In this document: positions 26,669-35,647 of the stretch, one piece after another
Position numbering within the stretch: the stretch's first letter is position 1
Layout: the number at the start of each line of letters is the position of its first letter
Origin: Sorangium cellulosum
GTDB taxonomy: Bacteria; Myxococcota_A; Polyangia; Polyangiales; Polyangiaceae
Direction: 5' to 3'
NCBI RefSeq assembly: GCF_004135735.1
Contig: NZ_CP012670.1
Span: 930,001-994,000, forward strand
DNA length: 64,000 nucleotides
Position numbers and translations under genes: made by a program
Notes under the pieces: generated by a model
What the model was told of the DNA's origin: nothing
The model's database searches: none
What the model saw: the letters and a program-made list of their open reading frames with translations, nothing else

Positions 26669-27051
26669 TCTCGATTCCTCCGGGCGCATCGGGGACCGGA
26701 GACGGCTCCCCAACCCATGTCAGCGTGACCCCCGAGAGGGAGCCCCGACCACCTCGGGCGGACCAGCGGCCCGCTCCGACCACATCGAAGCGCGGCTCTT
26801 ACCACAGCGGTCCATGGGCAGGCATCGCAAGCGCCCGCCGAGACTTCTTCGGTCCTGGACGGCGTTCCCGCCCCCTCGGTCCTCCAGGATGGCAATGCGG
26901 TGCTGTCGTTTGCTCAGATTTCGTCGGAGCGCCCTCGCCGAGACCCGGTGCGCGGCCATCTCAGGCACGCCATATTCAAGTGTGATACGTGTTACATTTT
27001 CCGGGTGACGGGCTCTCGTCGCTGCGCGTGGCGGGGCCTGTGGGGGGGATC
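26669..27051. other. 383-bp divergent intergenic region
   Basis: It separates the DUF6918-like gene (minus) from the zinc-ribbon protein (plus). No reading frame looks real. An AT-richer stretch at 26968-27000 (ccatattcaagtgtgatacg, then tgttacatttt) is the best place for a promoter of the plus-strand gene, but no clear pair of boxes is visible. Confidence 0.4.
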
Positions 27052-28113
27052 ATGGACGTTTACTGCGAAGGCTGCGGGATCGTCTCCACGGTTTCAGGTG
27101 ACGCGTGCGGCGGGGGCGCGGTCGCGCGCTGCGCCTGCGGTGCTGCGCTGCGCGTGCAGGCGACGGGCGCTGCCGCGCCGCCGGCGCGCGTCGAGCAGCG
27201 GGCGAGTCGACCCCCCCCTCCGCCGCTCCGGCGATCGAGCCCGCCGCCGGTGCTGCGGGACGACGATGATCCCACGATCATGGATCTCCGGTCTTTGGCG
27301 CTGAAGTCGTTCCTCGCGACGCTTCCCGCCGCGAAGACCGCGGGCATCGCGCCGGCGGCCGATCCGGCGGTGCTGCCGGCCGATCCGGCGGTGCTGGTGG
27401 CCGATCCGGCGGTGCTGGCGGCCGATCCGGCGGTGCTGGTGGCCGATCCGGTGGCGCTGGTGGCCGACCCGGCGGTGCTGGTGGCCGATCCGGTGGCGAC
27501 GGCTCCGCTGTTCGCGATCCAGGCGCCGCCGAGCGCGAGCGACGTGCCGCTCGACCACGACGCGCTCGCGCCTGTCGCGACGCCGCGTCGTGGGCGGTCT
27601 CGCGCCCGCCTGCGCACGATCGCCGCGGCCTCCGTGGCCGGCACCGCGGCGATCGCGGTCACGCTCGCGCTGGTCGCCGTCCAGAGGTCGCGCGCGCCCG
27701 AGGCCGCCCTGCAGCACGCCGCGCGGCGCGGCGTTTCCCGGGCCGGGGAGATCGCGCGCACCGTGAGCGCATCGCGCGAGGGCGCGGCGCCGCGCGAGGC
27801 CACCCCGCGCAGGGGCGCAGCGCCGCGCGCGCCCGGGACGTCGGCCAGAGCGGCCGCCGAGAGCCAGGCCAGACCCCGCGAGACCGGCGCGGCGCCGCGT
27901 CCGCGTGCTGCGACAGCAGGCGGACGAGCGCCCTCCGCGGGCGGAGAGCGCTCGCGGCCCGCGCGTCCACCGATCTCGCCGCCCGAGCAAGCGCAGGCGC
28001 CGCGACCCGCGCCGCCGATGTCGCTCGCCGAAGCGATGGCCGCCGCGGTGGCCGACACACCGCCCCCCGCCAAGGGCGCGCGGCCGCAGCCGCGAGGCGG
28101 CGAGGAGGAGTGA
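27052..28113 (+). CDS. zinc-ribbon membrane protein with heptad ADPAVLV repeats
   Basis: A 353-residue protein of unknown function. The N-terminus carries cysteine pairs CEGCG and CACG that could form a zinc ribbon (residues ~4-31). A Pro/Arg linker follows, then seven tandem ADPAVLV-type heptads (residues ~103-151) and a single transmembrane helix near residues 190-205 (IAAASVAGTAAIAVTLALVA). The C-terminal ~150 residues are Ala/Pro/Arg-rich, as in extracytoplasmic linkers. The start ATG follows a G-rich stretch. A cytoplasmic zinc ribbon with an extracytoplasmic disordered tail resembles many myxobacterial regulatory membrane proteins, but no partner is evident. Confidence 0.7.
   Translation: MDVYCEGCGIVSTVSGDACGGGAVARCACGAALRVQATGAAAPPARVEQRASRPPPPPLRRSSPPPVLRDDDDPTIMDLRSLALKSFLATLPAAKTAGIAPAADPAVLPADPAVLVADPAVLAADPAVLVADPVALVADPAVLVADPVATAPLFAIQAPPSASDVPLDHDALAPVATPRRGRSRARLRTIAAASVAGTAAIAVTLALVAVQRSRAPEAALQHAARRGVSRAGEIARTVSASREGAAPREATPRRGAAPRAPGTSARAAAESQARPRETGAAPRPRAATAGGRAPSAGGERSRPARPPISPPEQAQAPRPAPPMSLAEAMAAAVADTPPPAKGARPQPRGGEEE
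27358..27504 (+). repeat. seven 21-bp tandem repeats encoding ADPAVLV
   Basis: Seven units of gccgatccggcggtgctggtg, with variants at the last codons, lie end to end inside the zinc-ribbon gene and remain in frame. Confidence 0.9.
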
Positions 28114-28156
28114 CGCGCGAGGCGGCGCGCCTCGACGCCGTGGCTCGCCCGTGCCG

Positions 28157-29212
28157 CTACTCGACGCAGCAGAGCGTCGACTGGCCCGTCGGATCGAGCG
28201 AGCCGCTCAGCGTCGTGCGCGCGGTGCACCTCGAGGGGGTCGGCTCGCCGACGAGGTAAGCCGGCGGCGAATAGGCGTACCCGCAGTACCGCGAGCCCTG
28301 GCTGAGCGAGGCGTGATCGAAGCAGGAATAGTCGTTGCCGAGCTGGACCCGCACGTTGTTGCAGTCGCCTCCGCTCGCGGTGCAGGAGCAGGACGAGCAC
28401 GTGCGGGTGTCGCGGTAGCCCTGGAACCAGTCGCCCTCGCGCCGCGCGTACCCGCTGCATGTGGCGCTGCCCGACACGAGCGCGCACTGCGTCGCCGGCG
28501 CCTGCTTCGGCACGCAGGCCTCGCCGGCGTCGCAGCCCTCGCCCACGCTGGTGGCGCGGCAGAACTTCACGGACTCGGCCCACTCCGCTGGCCCGGGGAT
28601 CGCCGTGCCGGTCACGGTGCAGGTCTGGATGACGTCGAAGAGGCCCGCGCGCACGCCGCCCCACTCGACGGCCCCGTTGTTGATCGGCGTCCCGTCGCAC
28701 TCGAACCCGATCGGATCCGCGCGCGTGCCGAGCGCCAGGGCGTCGTCGCCCTCGCACTGCGACCGGCTGGCGTAGAGGTAGAGATCGACCGCGCAGTCGG
28801 TTGGGTTCGGCGTACAGCCGCAGCCCTCGCACCCGCCGCCGGAGAGCCCGCGGAAGAGGAGCCTCTCGTCCGCGGTGAAGCCGTCGGGGCACGGCTCGGT
28901 CTCCCCCACGACGACGCCGAGCTCGAAGTTCACCGGCGCCCGCACGCAGACAGCGCCTTCCGCGCAGTCCGGATCCGCGCAGTCCGTGAAGCCGTCGCAG
29001 TCGTCATCGACGCCGTCGAAGCAGCCCTCGACCGGCGCGCAACCGCCGGTCGAGCTCGTGCTGGTACCCGTGCCGGTGGTGCTGGATGCGTCGGTCGTCG
29101 TCCCGCCGCCCGAGCCGCCCGAGCCGCCCGCGCCCAGGAAGTCACGCTCCTGGACGCTGCACGCCGAGAGGCACACGAGCGCCGCGATCGTAAGTCCACG
29201 AAAGCCCATCAT
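28157..29212 (-). CDS. cysteine-rich MopE-like lipoprotein
   Basis: A 351-residue lipoprotein with a signal peptide ending LVCLSAC. A Gly/Ser/Thr-rich linker follows, then the calcium-binding-type motif DGVDDDCDGFTDCADPDC, common in myxobacterial MopE-like surface proteins. The rest (residues ~100-351) is rich in cysteines, many in pairs (CEGCGC, CSSCSC, CCVE), implying a disulfide-bonded fold outside the cytoplasm. No enzyme motif is recognised. The start is the first of two adjacent ATGs at 29212. It is divergent from the pal/tol operon. Function unknown. Confidence 0.8.
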   Translation of the reverse strand: MMGFRGLTIAALVCLSACSVQERDFLGAGGSGGSGGGTTTDASSTTGTGTSTSSTGGCAPVEGCFDGVDDDCDGFTDCADPDCAEGAVCVRAPVNFELGVVVGETEPCPDGFTADERLLFRGLSGGGCEGCGCTPNPTDCAVDLYLYASRSQCEGDDALALGTRADPIGFECDGTPINNGAVEWGGVRAGLFDVIQTCTVTGTAIPGPAEWAESVKFCRATSVGEGCDAGEACVPKQAPATQCALVSGSATCSGYARREGDWFQGYRDTRTCSSCSCTASGGDCNNVRVQLGNDYSCFDHASLSQGSRYCGYAYSPPAYLVGEPTPSRCTARTTLSGSLDPTGQSTLCCVE

Positions 29213-29510
29213 GCCGGCAGGATAGCCGCTTCTCCGGGGGAGGACGGCAGCATCGACGTTGCCCGCCGGAGCCGTCCGCGCCGGCGTCGCCGCGCGGCGA
29301 TCCGCTGCCCCCGTCGCGCCGGAGGCGACGGGCGCGAGCGCCGGGGCCGCCGAGGGACAGCGCCCGCGGTGGCCCCGGCCCGGGAGGCGCGGGGCGGGGC
29401 AGATCGTTGGTGCTCCAACGGGTTGCGAGCCCGGATCTCGCGCATCCTCGACGGTAGTTTGCAGGAATGCTCGGCGGGAGGGCGCGCGGGCTCGCAGGAG
29501 GCCGCTCAAA

Positions 29511-30095
29511 ATGCTGCAACGGGCTCCCCGGCGTGGTAACGGCATGCCCATGACAAAACAGCCCGCGTTGATCCTCGTGGTGTCGGCGTCGCTCGTGGCC
29601 CTCGCGGCCGGATGCGGCTCCGATCCGCAGCCGCCGGCGCAGACCGCCGGTGACGTGACGCCCCCTCCGGTGGCGCAGCCCGCCGCGCCCGCGCCGAAGC
29701 AGGACACCGCGAAGCCGACGAGCGGATCCATCCGCATCGACGACAAGATCCTGAAGGCGTGCGGCGATCTGCCGACGGCCCGGTTCGCGTTCGACTCGAC
29801 GGCCATCGAGGGCGAGGCGGCGAGCGCGCTCGACGCGCTCGCGCGCTGCTTCGTCTCGGGTCCGCTCAAGGGCAAGGGGCTGAAGCTCATCGGCCACGCC
29901 GATCCGCGGGGCGAGACGGAGTACAACCTGGGCCTCGGGCAGAAGCGCGCCGGCAGCGTCGCGGAGTACCTCTCCACGAAGGGCCTCGAGCAGGGGCGCA
30001 TCGCGACCTCGTCGAAGGGCGAGTTCGAGGCGACCGGCACGGACGAAGAGGGCTGGGCGCGCGACCGGAAGGTGGACATCCTGCTGGCCGAGTGA
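29511..30095 (+). CDS. pal: peptidoglycan-associated lipoprotein (OmpA-like)
   Basis: A 194-residue outer-membrane lipoprotein. The signal peptide ends in the lipobox LAAGC, followed by a Pro/Ala-rich linker and a C-terminal OmpA-like peptidoglycan-binding domain (~80-190) with FAFDSTAIEGEA, LIGHADPRGETEYNLGLGQK and RKVDILL. Pal anchors the outer membrane to peptidoglycan and works with TolB. I chose the ATG at 29511 because aggagg lies nine bases upstream; 29544 and 29550 are shorter alternatives. It heads the tol cluster but is separated from tolQ by 131 bp containing a perfect palindrome. In enterobacteria pal sits at the other end of the operon. Confidence 0.85.
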   Translation: MLQRAPRRGNGMPMTKQPALILVVSASLVALAAGCGSDPQPPAQTAGDVTPPPVAQPAAPAPKQDTAKPTSGSIRIDDKILKACGDLPTARFAFDSTAIEGEAASALDALARCFVSGPLKGKGLKLIGHADPRGETEYNLGLGQKRAGSVAEYLSTKGLEQGRIATSSKGEFEATGTDEEGWARDRKVDILLAE

Positions 30096-30187
30096 GCGGC
30101 GCGCGGCGGCGCTCGGCGATGTGAAGAGACGGCCACGGCCAGCGCCTCCAGGAAAGGGTGGGGCCGCGGTCGTGAACCGCACTGAAG

Positions 30188-30209
30188 GGGGCCCGCGCGC
30201 GCGGGCCCC
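30188..30209 (+). terminator. perfect 22-bp GC palindrome between pal and tolQ
   Basis: ggggcccgcgcgc and its mirror complement form an uninterrupted palindrome 18 bp before the tolQ start. It may attenuate transcription between pal and tolQ or be a processing site. No T-tract follows. Confidence 0.45.
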
Positions 30210-30226
30210 TGACCGAAGAGATCGAT

Positions 30227-30970
30227 ATGGCCTTCCTGCAGAGCGCCCCCGAGGCGGCGACGGCGGTCCCGATCAAGCTCGATCCCGTCTCCCTGGTCCT
30301 CCACGCTTCCGGTCCTGTCTTCGTGGTCGTCTGGTCGCTGGTCTTCGCGGCGGTCCTCGTGTGGGTGATCGCCGTGCTCAAGGTCCTCCAGCTGGCGCGG
30401 CTCTCCTCCATGCAGGCGAGGTTCGAGCAGGAGTCGGCGCACGCCCACTCCTCGGATCAGCTGTTCGCGCTCGCCCAGCGGCACGCGGACGCGCCGGGCG
30501 CCCGCGTCGTGCTGGAGCTCAGCCGGCGGGTCGGGACCAGCAAGCTCCTCGACTCCATCGCGAAGCGGGCGATCGTGACCGAGACGCAGCGGGCGAGCTC
30601 GCTCATGCCGACCCTCTCGTCGATCGCGGCGGCGTCGCCGTTCATCGGCCTGTTCGGCACCGTCTACGGGATCATGGACGCGTTCCTCCGCATCGGTCAG
30701 CAGAAGAGCGCGTCGCTGCCCGTCGTCGCCCCGGCGATCGGCGAGGCGCTCATCGCGACCGCGATCGGGCTGTTCGCCGCGATCCCCGCCGTCATCGCCT
30801 ACAACGCGCTCAACAAGCGCATCGACGACCTGCTCGCGGCGCTCGAGGCCGCGAGCGAGGGCTGGGTGGAGATCGCGTCGCTCTCCTCCCGCGGCATGCA
30901 GGAGTCGATCCCGCTGGCGCTCCACCAGCGGACCAGCGACCGGCCCACGCCGGTGATGCCGGGCGGCTGA
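30227..30970 (+). CDS. tolQ: MotA/TolQ/ExbB proton-channel protein
   Basis: A 247-residue inner-membrane protein with three hydrophobic segments: residues ~30-55 ([20 protein letters not shown]), then two in the C-terminal half. The family core is [18 protein letters not shown] plus [20 protein letters not shown]. With TolR it forms the proton-driven motor that energises TolA and outer-membrane constriction during division. It is the first gene of a tightly packed set with tolR, tolA-like and tolB. ExbB is a possible alternative name, but the neighbours support TolQ. Confidence 0.92.
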   Translation: MAFLQSAPEAATAVPIKLDPVSLVLHASGPVFVVVWSLVFAAVLVWVIAVLKVLQLARLSSMQARFEQESAHAHSSDQLFALAQRHADAPGARVVLELSRRVGTSKLLDSIAKRAIVTETQRASSLMPTLSSIAAASPFIGLFGTVYGIMDAFLRIGQQKSASLPVVAPAIGEALIATAIGLFAAIPAVIAYNALNKRIDDLLAALEAASEGWVEIASLSSRGMQESIPLALHQRTSDRPTPVMPGG

Positions 30971-30985
30971 GGGGGCGGGCCGGTC

Positions 30986-31459
30986 ATGGGCATGTCGGTC
31001 GGCGGAGGGCGCAGGCGGCGCGGCGGCGGGTTCAGCGACATCAACGTCACGCCGCTCGTGGACGTGATGCTCGTGCTCCTCGTGGTGTTCATGGTCACCG
31101 CCCCGCTGCTCACGGCCGGGCTGCGGGTCGAGCTGCCCAACGTCGCCGCAGAGGAGGCGCCGACGAAGGACACGAAGCTCGTCGTGACCGTCACGAAGGA
31201 GGAGAAGATCCTCTTCGGCGAGGACGACGCGACGGCCGACATCGAGGGCGTGCTCGCGTCGAACGCGCGCGTGCAGAAGGAGAAGGAGCTCTACATCCGG
31301 GCCGACAAGGAGGCCCGCTACGGCGCCGTGGCGCGCGTGGTCGCCGCCGCGCGGGCCGCCGGGGTCGAGGGGCTGAACCTCCTCGTCCAGCCGGAGATCG
31401 AGCAGGAGGGCGAGGCGAAGGGGGCGGAGCCGCCGCGGCCCGGCGGGAAGGCGCCTTGA
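30986..31459 (+). CDS. tolR: ExbD/TolR biopolymer transport protein
   Basis: A 157-residue protein with a short basic Gly/Arg-rich N-terminus and one transmembrane helix (VDVMLVLLVVFMVTAPLL). The helix carries the conserved ion-carrying aspartate in PLVDVML (D26). A periplasmic domain of ExbD/TolR type follows, ending in a Glu/Pro-rich tail. It couples proton flow through TolQ to TolA. It lies 15 bp after tolQ, and its stop overlaps the TTG start of the next gene. Confidence 0.92.
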   Translation: MGMSVGGGRRRRGGGFSDINVTPLVDVMLVLLVVFMVTAPLLTAGLRVELPNVAAEEAPTKDTKLVVTVTKEEKILFGEDDATADIEGVLASNARVQKEKELYIRADKEARYGAVARVVAAARAAGVEGLNLLVQPEIEQEGEAKGAEPPRPGGKAP

Positions 31460-32316
31460 GCACGGCCGCGGCGCGCGCGCCCGGACCGAGGCAGCCGTCG
31501 GCCCAGCGCCGGCCGAGGAGCGACTTCCGCCCCCGGGACATCGCGATCGCCGTGGCGGTGGCGGTCGGCGTGCAGGCGGGCGCCGCCGTCGCCGTGAGCC
31601 TGGCGGATCTCTCCGTCCCCGCGGCCGCGCCCGAGATCGACAAGGGGCCGAGCGTCCCGGTGAAGGTCGTCCCGGTGCTCGACATGGAGACGCCGCTGCT
31701 CAAGCTGGGCGGCAAGCGGGACAAGATGAAGCTGCCCGACCGGTGGGTGCGCCAGACGCCCAAGCCGCGCGTCGAGCAGAAGGCGTTCGTGTCGCCGAAG
31801 GCGAGCAAGACCGTGGAGGACATCCCGCCCCCGGAGGTCAAGGTCGCCGACGCGGGCACCGAGCCGCCGCCGCCCGACGCCGAGATCGCGAAGCAGGTCG
31901 ACACCGAGCTCGAGCCGACCGTCGACGCGGGTCCGGTCGCCAACGTCGACCAGGAGGGCCACCAGGACGGCGTGGCCGAGGGGACCGAGGCCGATCCCCT
32001 CAAGGCGCGCGCGGTGGACCTCTACCTCGCCCGCATCGCGGGCTGGTTCTCGAGCAGGTTCCGCGTGAGCGGCTCGGGGCTCCCGCCCGAGGAGCTCACG
32101 AAGCACAAGCCGCGCGCGGTGATCGTGCTGTCCGAAGGGCAGATGGTGAGCTACACGCTGACGCCCAGCGGGAACCCCGTCTTCGACGCCGCCGCGCGCG
32201 CGACGCTCGAGAGCGCGAAGGGGCAGTCGCTGCCGCCGCCGCCCGAGAACTATCCCGATCTGGGTCAGAAGCAGGTCAGCGTCACGTTCGTCTGTAGGGA
32301 GAACACATGCGACTAG
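31456..32316 (+). CDS. tolA: TolA/TonB-like energy-transducing protein
   Basis: About 286 residues. The best start is TTG at 31456, overlapping the tolR stop; no in-frame ATG lies before the membrane anchor. One N-terminal transmembrane helix lies at ~27-48 (IAIAVAVAVGVQAGAAVAVS). A Pro/Lys/Glu-rich periplasmic linker follows, then a C-terminal TonB/TolA-type domain with AVIVLSEGQMVSYTLTPSGN and FDAAARATLESAKG. The protein should link the TolQR motor to TolB and Pal. It is much shorter than enterobacterial TolA and the C-terminal domain is TonB-like, so the name rests largely on context. Its end overlaps tolB. Confidence 0.8.
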   Translation: MSTAAARAPGPRQPSAQRRPRSDFRPRDIAIAVAVAVGVQAGAAVAVSLADLSVPAAAPEIDKGPSVPVKVVPVLDMETPLLKLGGKRDKMKLPDRWVRQTPKPRVEQKAFVSPKASKTVEDIPPPEVKVADAGTEPPPPDAEIAKQVDTELEPTVDAGPVANVDQEGHQDGVAEGTEADPLKARAVDLYLARIAGWFSSRFRVSGSGLPPEELTKHKPRAVIVLSEGQMVSYTLTPSGNPVFDAAARATLESAKGQSLPPPPENYPDLGQKQVSVTFVCRENTCD

Positions 32317-33638
32317 CTCAATCCGCCCTCGGCGCGCTGGCGCTCCTCGCCGCCGCGCTCGCCGCCCCCTCCGCTCCTGCCCAGGCGCCGGCCTCCACGG
32401 CGCCGCCCAACCCCGACGAGCTGCTCGGCCACATCACGGTCGTCGCCGGCGCGTCGCGCCCGCTCCCGAAGATCGGCGTCTTGCCGTCGCTCGTGTCCGA
32501 CTTCGAGGACGTGACGATCCACAGCGTGGTCCGGCGCGATCTCGAGCTCTGCGGCGAGTTCGAGGTGCTGCCCGACAGCGCCGCGCCCGAGGGCCTGTAC
32601 CTCTCCGACAGCCCGGTGGACGTGAAGGCGTGGTCCGCCAAGGGGGTCGAGGCCGTCGTGAGCGTGCGCGGCAAGAAGATCGGCCCCGACAAGGCCGAGC
32701 TCGTCGGCCAGGCGTTCCTGGTGAACCGCGGCCAGGCCCCGGTGTTCGACAAGAAGTTCATCGTGCCCCTGCGCGACGTGCGCTTCGAGTCGCACCGGGT
32801 GGCCGATCAGCTCATCGGCGCCCTCACCGGCCAGAACGGCGGCTTCGCCAGCCACATGACGTTCGCCTCGGGCTCGGGCTCGCTGCGCCGCGTCTTCACC
32901 ATCGACGCGGACGGCCACGACGCGAAGGCCGTCTCTCCGCCCGAGCAGACCGCCATCGCCCCCGCCTTTGGCAAGGACGAGCAGCTCTATTACGCGGCGA
33001 GCGTGAAGGGCGACGAGTACAAGATCTTCACGCCGACGGGCGGTCCGCTCTCGCTCCCGGTGAAGGGGTCGGTCTACGGGATCGCGTTCTCGAAGGATCG
33101 CTCCCAGGTGGCGCTCAGCATCGGGGTGGGGTCGACGATCAAGCTGTTCTCCGGCCCCGATTTCCAGAGCGTCAAGCCGGCGTCCGACGTGGGGATGGCG
33201 CTGCATCCGGTGTTCACGCCGACCGGCAAGCTCGCCTTCTCCGGCGAGGGCCGGTACGGGCAGCGCATCTACGTGGGCGGCAAGCCGATCTCCCCGGAAG
33301 GGCTCTTCGCGTCGGCGCCGACCTTCTGCAACCACCCCGACGGCGTGAAGGCGGTCTATGCCGTCGGCGTCGGCAAGAACACCGACCTGGTCGTTTCAGG
33401 GGAGACGGGCGGCGGCCTCGCGCGGCTGACCCAGAACCAGGGCAGGAACGGGTACCCCGCCTGCAGCCCGGATGGACGGCTCGTGGCGTTCTTCTCCACG
33501 CGCACCTCCGGGGAGGGGCCGGGGCTCTACATCATGCGCGTCGACGGCCAGCGCCCGAAGCGCATCTCCAACCTGCTCGGCGACTCGCTGCGCTGGGATC
33601 CTCTGCCGCCCGGCAAGGCCCTCGAGTCGAAGAACTGA
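32307..33638 (+). CDS. tolB: periplasmic Tol-Pal component TolB
   Basis: A 443-residue secreted protein with a signal peptide ending APAQAPA. An N-terminal TolB domain (residues ~35-165) is followed by a six-bladed beta-propeller with SLRRVFTIDADGHD, SKDRSQVALSIGVG and the typical final blade RNGYPACSPDGRLVAFFSTR. It contacts Pal and TolA in the periplasm. The start overlaps the tolA-like stop and has agggaga just upstream. It closes the tol cluster, and a strong hairpin follows. Confidence 0.9.
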   Translation: MRLAQSALGALALLAAALAAPSAPAQAPASTAPPNPDELLGHITVVAGASRPLPKIGVLPSLVSDFEDVTIHSVVRRDLELCGEFEVLPDSAAPEGLYLSDSPVDVKAWSAKGVEAVVSVRGKKIGPDKAELVGQAFLVNRGQAPVFDKKFIVPLRDVRFESHRVADQLIGALTGQNGGFASHMTFASGSGSLRRVFTIDADGHDAKAVSPPEQTAIAPAFGKDEQLYYAASVKGDEYKIFTPTGGPLSLPVKGSVYGIAFSKDRSQVALSIGVGSTIKLFSGPDFQSVKPASDVGMALHPVFTPTGKLAFSGEGRYGQRIYVGGKPISPEGLFASAPTFCNHPDGVKAVYAVGVGKNTDLVVSGETGGGLARLTQNQGRNGYPACSPDGRLVAFFSTRTSGEGPGLYIMRVDGQRPKRISNLLGDSLRWDPLPPGKALESKN

Positions 33639-33649
33639 CGCGAGCGAGG

Positions 33650-33676
33650 GCGTGTCCAGGCGCCCCCTGGACACGC
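33650..33676 (+). terminator. hairpin after tolB
   Basis: A perfect 11-bp stem (gcgtgtccagg with cctggacacgc, 5-base loop) begins 12 bp after the tolB stop. There is no T-tract. The rest of the 324-bp gap to the next gene shows nothing recognisable. Confidence 0.6.
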
Positions 33677-33962
33677 GGCGCGCCGCGTCGAGGCGGCCGT
33701 TCGCGCTGCGGCCGGTCCAGGGATGCCCTCTCGCCGGCAACTTCTTCTGTCCTGGCACGTCCAAGGTGGGCACTTCCTGCGCGCCTCCGTGGGTCGACAC
33801 GGAGCGCGGAGGTCGCGGGGGGCGCGTGCGCGTGGCTCCCGCTTGTTTGGCCCGTCACCTGGGTCGCGGTTAGCCTCCGGACTGCTCAGGCCTGAGCTGG
33901 CGGGCCATTTGCAGCGGGCGGCCCTGACCCGCCAGAGAACCCGAAATATGGAGAGGAGCATG

Positions 33963-34532
33963 ATGTCGAGCCGCGTCTGGACCGCATTCGCGATCGCGGG
34001 GGCCCTGTGCGCCGGAGGCTGCAGCTCGGCAGCGGCGATCCAGGAGGCGAGGATCAGCGAGCAGGGCGGCTTCCGGAACCCGGAGCACCGGCTCGCCGCG
34101 GCGGAGGACGCGGGCTACTGCAGCGCCGAGGTGCTGCGGTGGCACTACGACGAGCCCGCGGCGACGCTCCGGCTCGCGGACGCCCGCCTGATGCTCGACT
34201 GCTGCGGGAAGCGCGCGATCCATGTCGAGAGGATCGATAGCCTCTACGAGATCACCGAGCGGGACGAGCCGGACAGCGCCGGGGGGCGCTGCCTCGAGCA
34301 GTGCGCCTTCGACCTCTCGGTCGGGGTGCACGACGTCCCTCGGAGCGAGGTCTACGTGAAGCTGCTTCGGGACGTGGTCGATCAGCAGGGCAGCCCGTCC
34401 GTGGTCTGGAGCGGCACCCTCGATCTCGGCGAGACCGCGGGCGCGATCGTCCTCGACAGCACACCCGCCGATGCCGGTTGCCAGGCACGAAGCTCGTCAC
34501 GCCGTCGCAACACGACCGTCGCCGCCAGGTGA
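33963..34532 (+). CDS. cysteine-containing lipoprotein, paralogue 1
   Basis: A 189-residue lipoprotein with a signal peptide ending in the lipobox CAGGC. Recognisable segments shared with the next gene are GYCSAEVLRWHYDEPAATLR, a double cysteine LDCCGKRAIHVERID, SLYEITERDEPD and a C...C pair before FDLSV. No known family is recognised. Three ATGs lie close together (33948, 33960, 33963); ggagag upstream fits 33963. It forms a tandem pair with the gene at 34927. Mature location is the cell envelope. Confidence 0.75.
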   Translation: MSSRVWTAFAIAGALCAGGCSSAAAIQEARISEQGGFRNPEHRLAAAEDAGYCSAEVLRWHYDEPAATLRLADARLMLDCCGKRAIHVERIDSLYEITERDEPDSAGGRCLEQCAFDLSVGVHDVPRSEVYVKLLRDVVDQQGSPSVVWSGTLDLGETAGAIVLDSTPADAGCQARSSSRRRNTTVAAR

Positions 34533-34926
34533 GCGGAGAACGACGGCGGCCGTGCTCCGGATGGCGGCGCCAGGTGGACGGGGGAGGACGGCTGTCCTGG
34601 TCTGAGTCCCGGCGCGGGGCGGGCCGGGGGGAGGTTCCGGGAGGAGGGGCAGGGGCGCAGATGGGCCGACCACGACGTTCAAGGTCGGATAACGGAGCGG
34701 ATTCTGCCACGATACACCTGGACAGCCAGGAATAGAGAACCTATATCCTTCATGTACGTGCAGCTGCGCCAGGGTGCGGCGTGCACGCGGCCCATGCTCC
34801 AGCGTGGAGTCACCTCGGAGAGTCAACGCTGCGGAGATGTGTCGGGTGCCCCTGTTGAAGCCCCAGTTCACCGTCTTACGCGGACCTTCAGCAGCCGGGC
34901 GGCACAGCGAGAAAGAATCAAGGGCC
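34533..34926. other. 394-bp gap between the paralogous lipoproteins
   Basis: No gene-like frame is present. A small inverted repeat, cctggacagccagg, occurs near 34717-34730, followed by an AT-richer patch (aatagagaacctatatcctt) that could hold a promoter for the second lipoprotein. The evidence is weak. Confidence 0.35.
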
Positions 34927-35472
34927 ATGAAGTACGTGGGGGTCTGTACGGCGCTTGCAGCCGTGGGGTCGCTGCTCCTGCTGGGGGGTTGCCTGGAGAC
35001 CGAGCCGGCGCACGCGGGGATCGTGAGCGAGGCTGGCGGATTCGTGGATCCGGAGCGACGGCTCGCCTCCGAGAGGGATGAGAGCTACTGCTCCGCCGAG
35101 GTGCTGCGCTGGCGCTACGACGCGTCGAGCAGCGCCCTGACGCTGGCGGACAGCCGGCTACTGCTCAACTGTTGCGGACAGCGTGCGATGCACGTGGAGC
35201 GGATCGACAGCGTCTACGAGATCACCGAGAGGGACGAGCCCGAGGCGGCCAACCGGAGGTGCGACTCGGTCTGCGCGTTCGATTTCGCGGTGTCGATCCC
35301 CGAGGTCTCCCCGGGCAAGGTCTACGTGCGCCTGCTGCGCGACGTGGTCGACGCGCAGGGCAGCGCGAAGCTCATCTGGCAGGGGGAGATCGACGTGCGG
35401 AAGTCGGCCGGCGAGGTGGTGCTGGATCGCGCCCCTGCCCCGGGCGAGGCCTGCGGCGGGTCGCCCCAGTAG
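34927..35472 (+). CDS. cysteine-containing lipoprotein, paralogue 2
   Basis: A 181-residue lipoprotein with a signal peptide ending in the lipobox LLGGC. It is clearly paralogous to the gene at 33963 along its full length: YCSAEVLRWRYD, LLLNCCGQRAMHVERIDSVY, EITERDEPE and VYVRLLRDVVDAQGS. The cysteine positions are the same, implying a shared disulfide-stabilised fold. The similarity begins in the mature part, while the signal peptides differ. It has its own 394-bp upstream region. Function unknown. Confidence 0.75.
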   Translation: MKYVGVCTALAAVGSLLLLGGCLETEPAHAGIVSEAGGFVDPERRLASERDESYCSAEVLRWRYDASSSALTLADSRLLLNCCGQRAMHVERIDSVYEITERDEPEAANRRCDSVCAFDFAVSIPEVSPGKVYVRLLRDVVDAQGSAKLIWQGEIDVRKSAGEVVLDRAPAPGEACGGSPQ

Positions 35473-35647
35473 ACGTGGCGGCCGGCGAGGCGCAGCAGCG
35501 CGCTGCGGCCGGCCAGGCGCGAGGACGTGCCGTGGCCGCCCGTCGCTCGCGCGCTGCGGCCGGCATGCCCGCGGCTGCGTGATGGGCTCGCGCCTGCGTG
35601 ATGGGTCCGCGGCGTGATGGGCCTTTAGACCGCGCAGCGCGCAGCCT

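Noticed and set aside
27094..28892. Minus-strand frames opposite the zinc-ribbon gene
   Set aside because: They translate the 21-bp repeats into another repeat and have no recognisable domain or ribosome-binding site.
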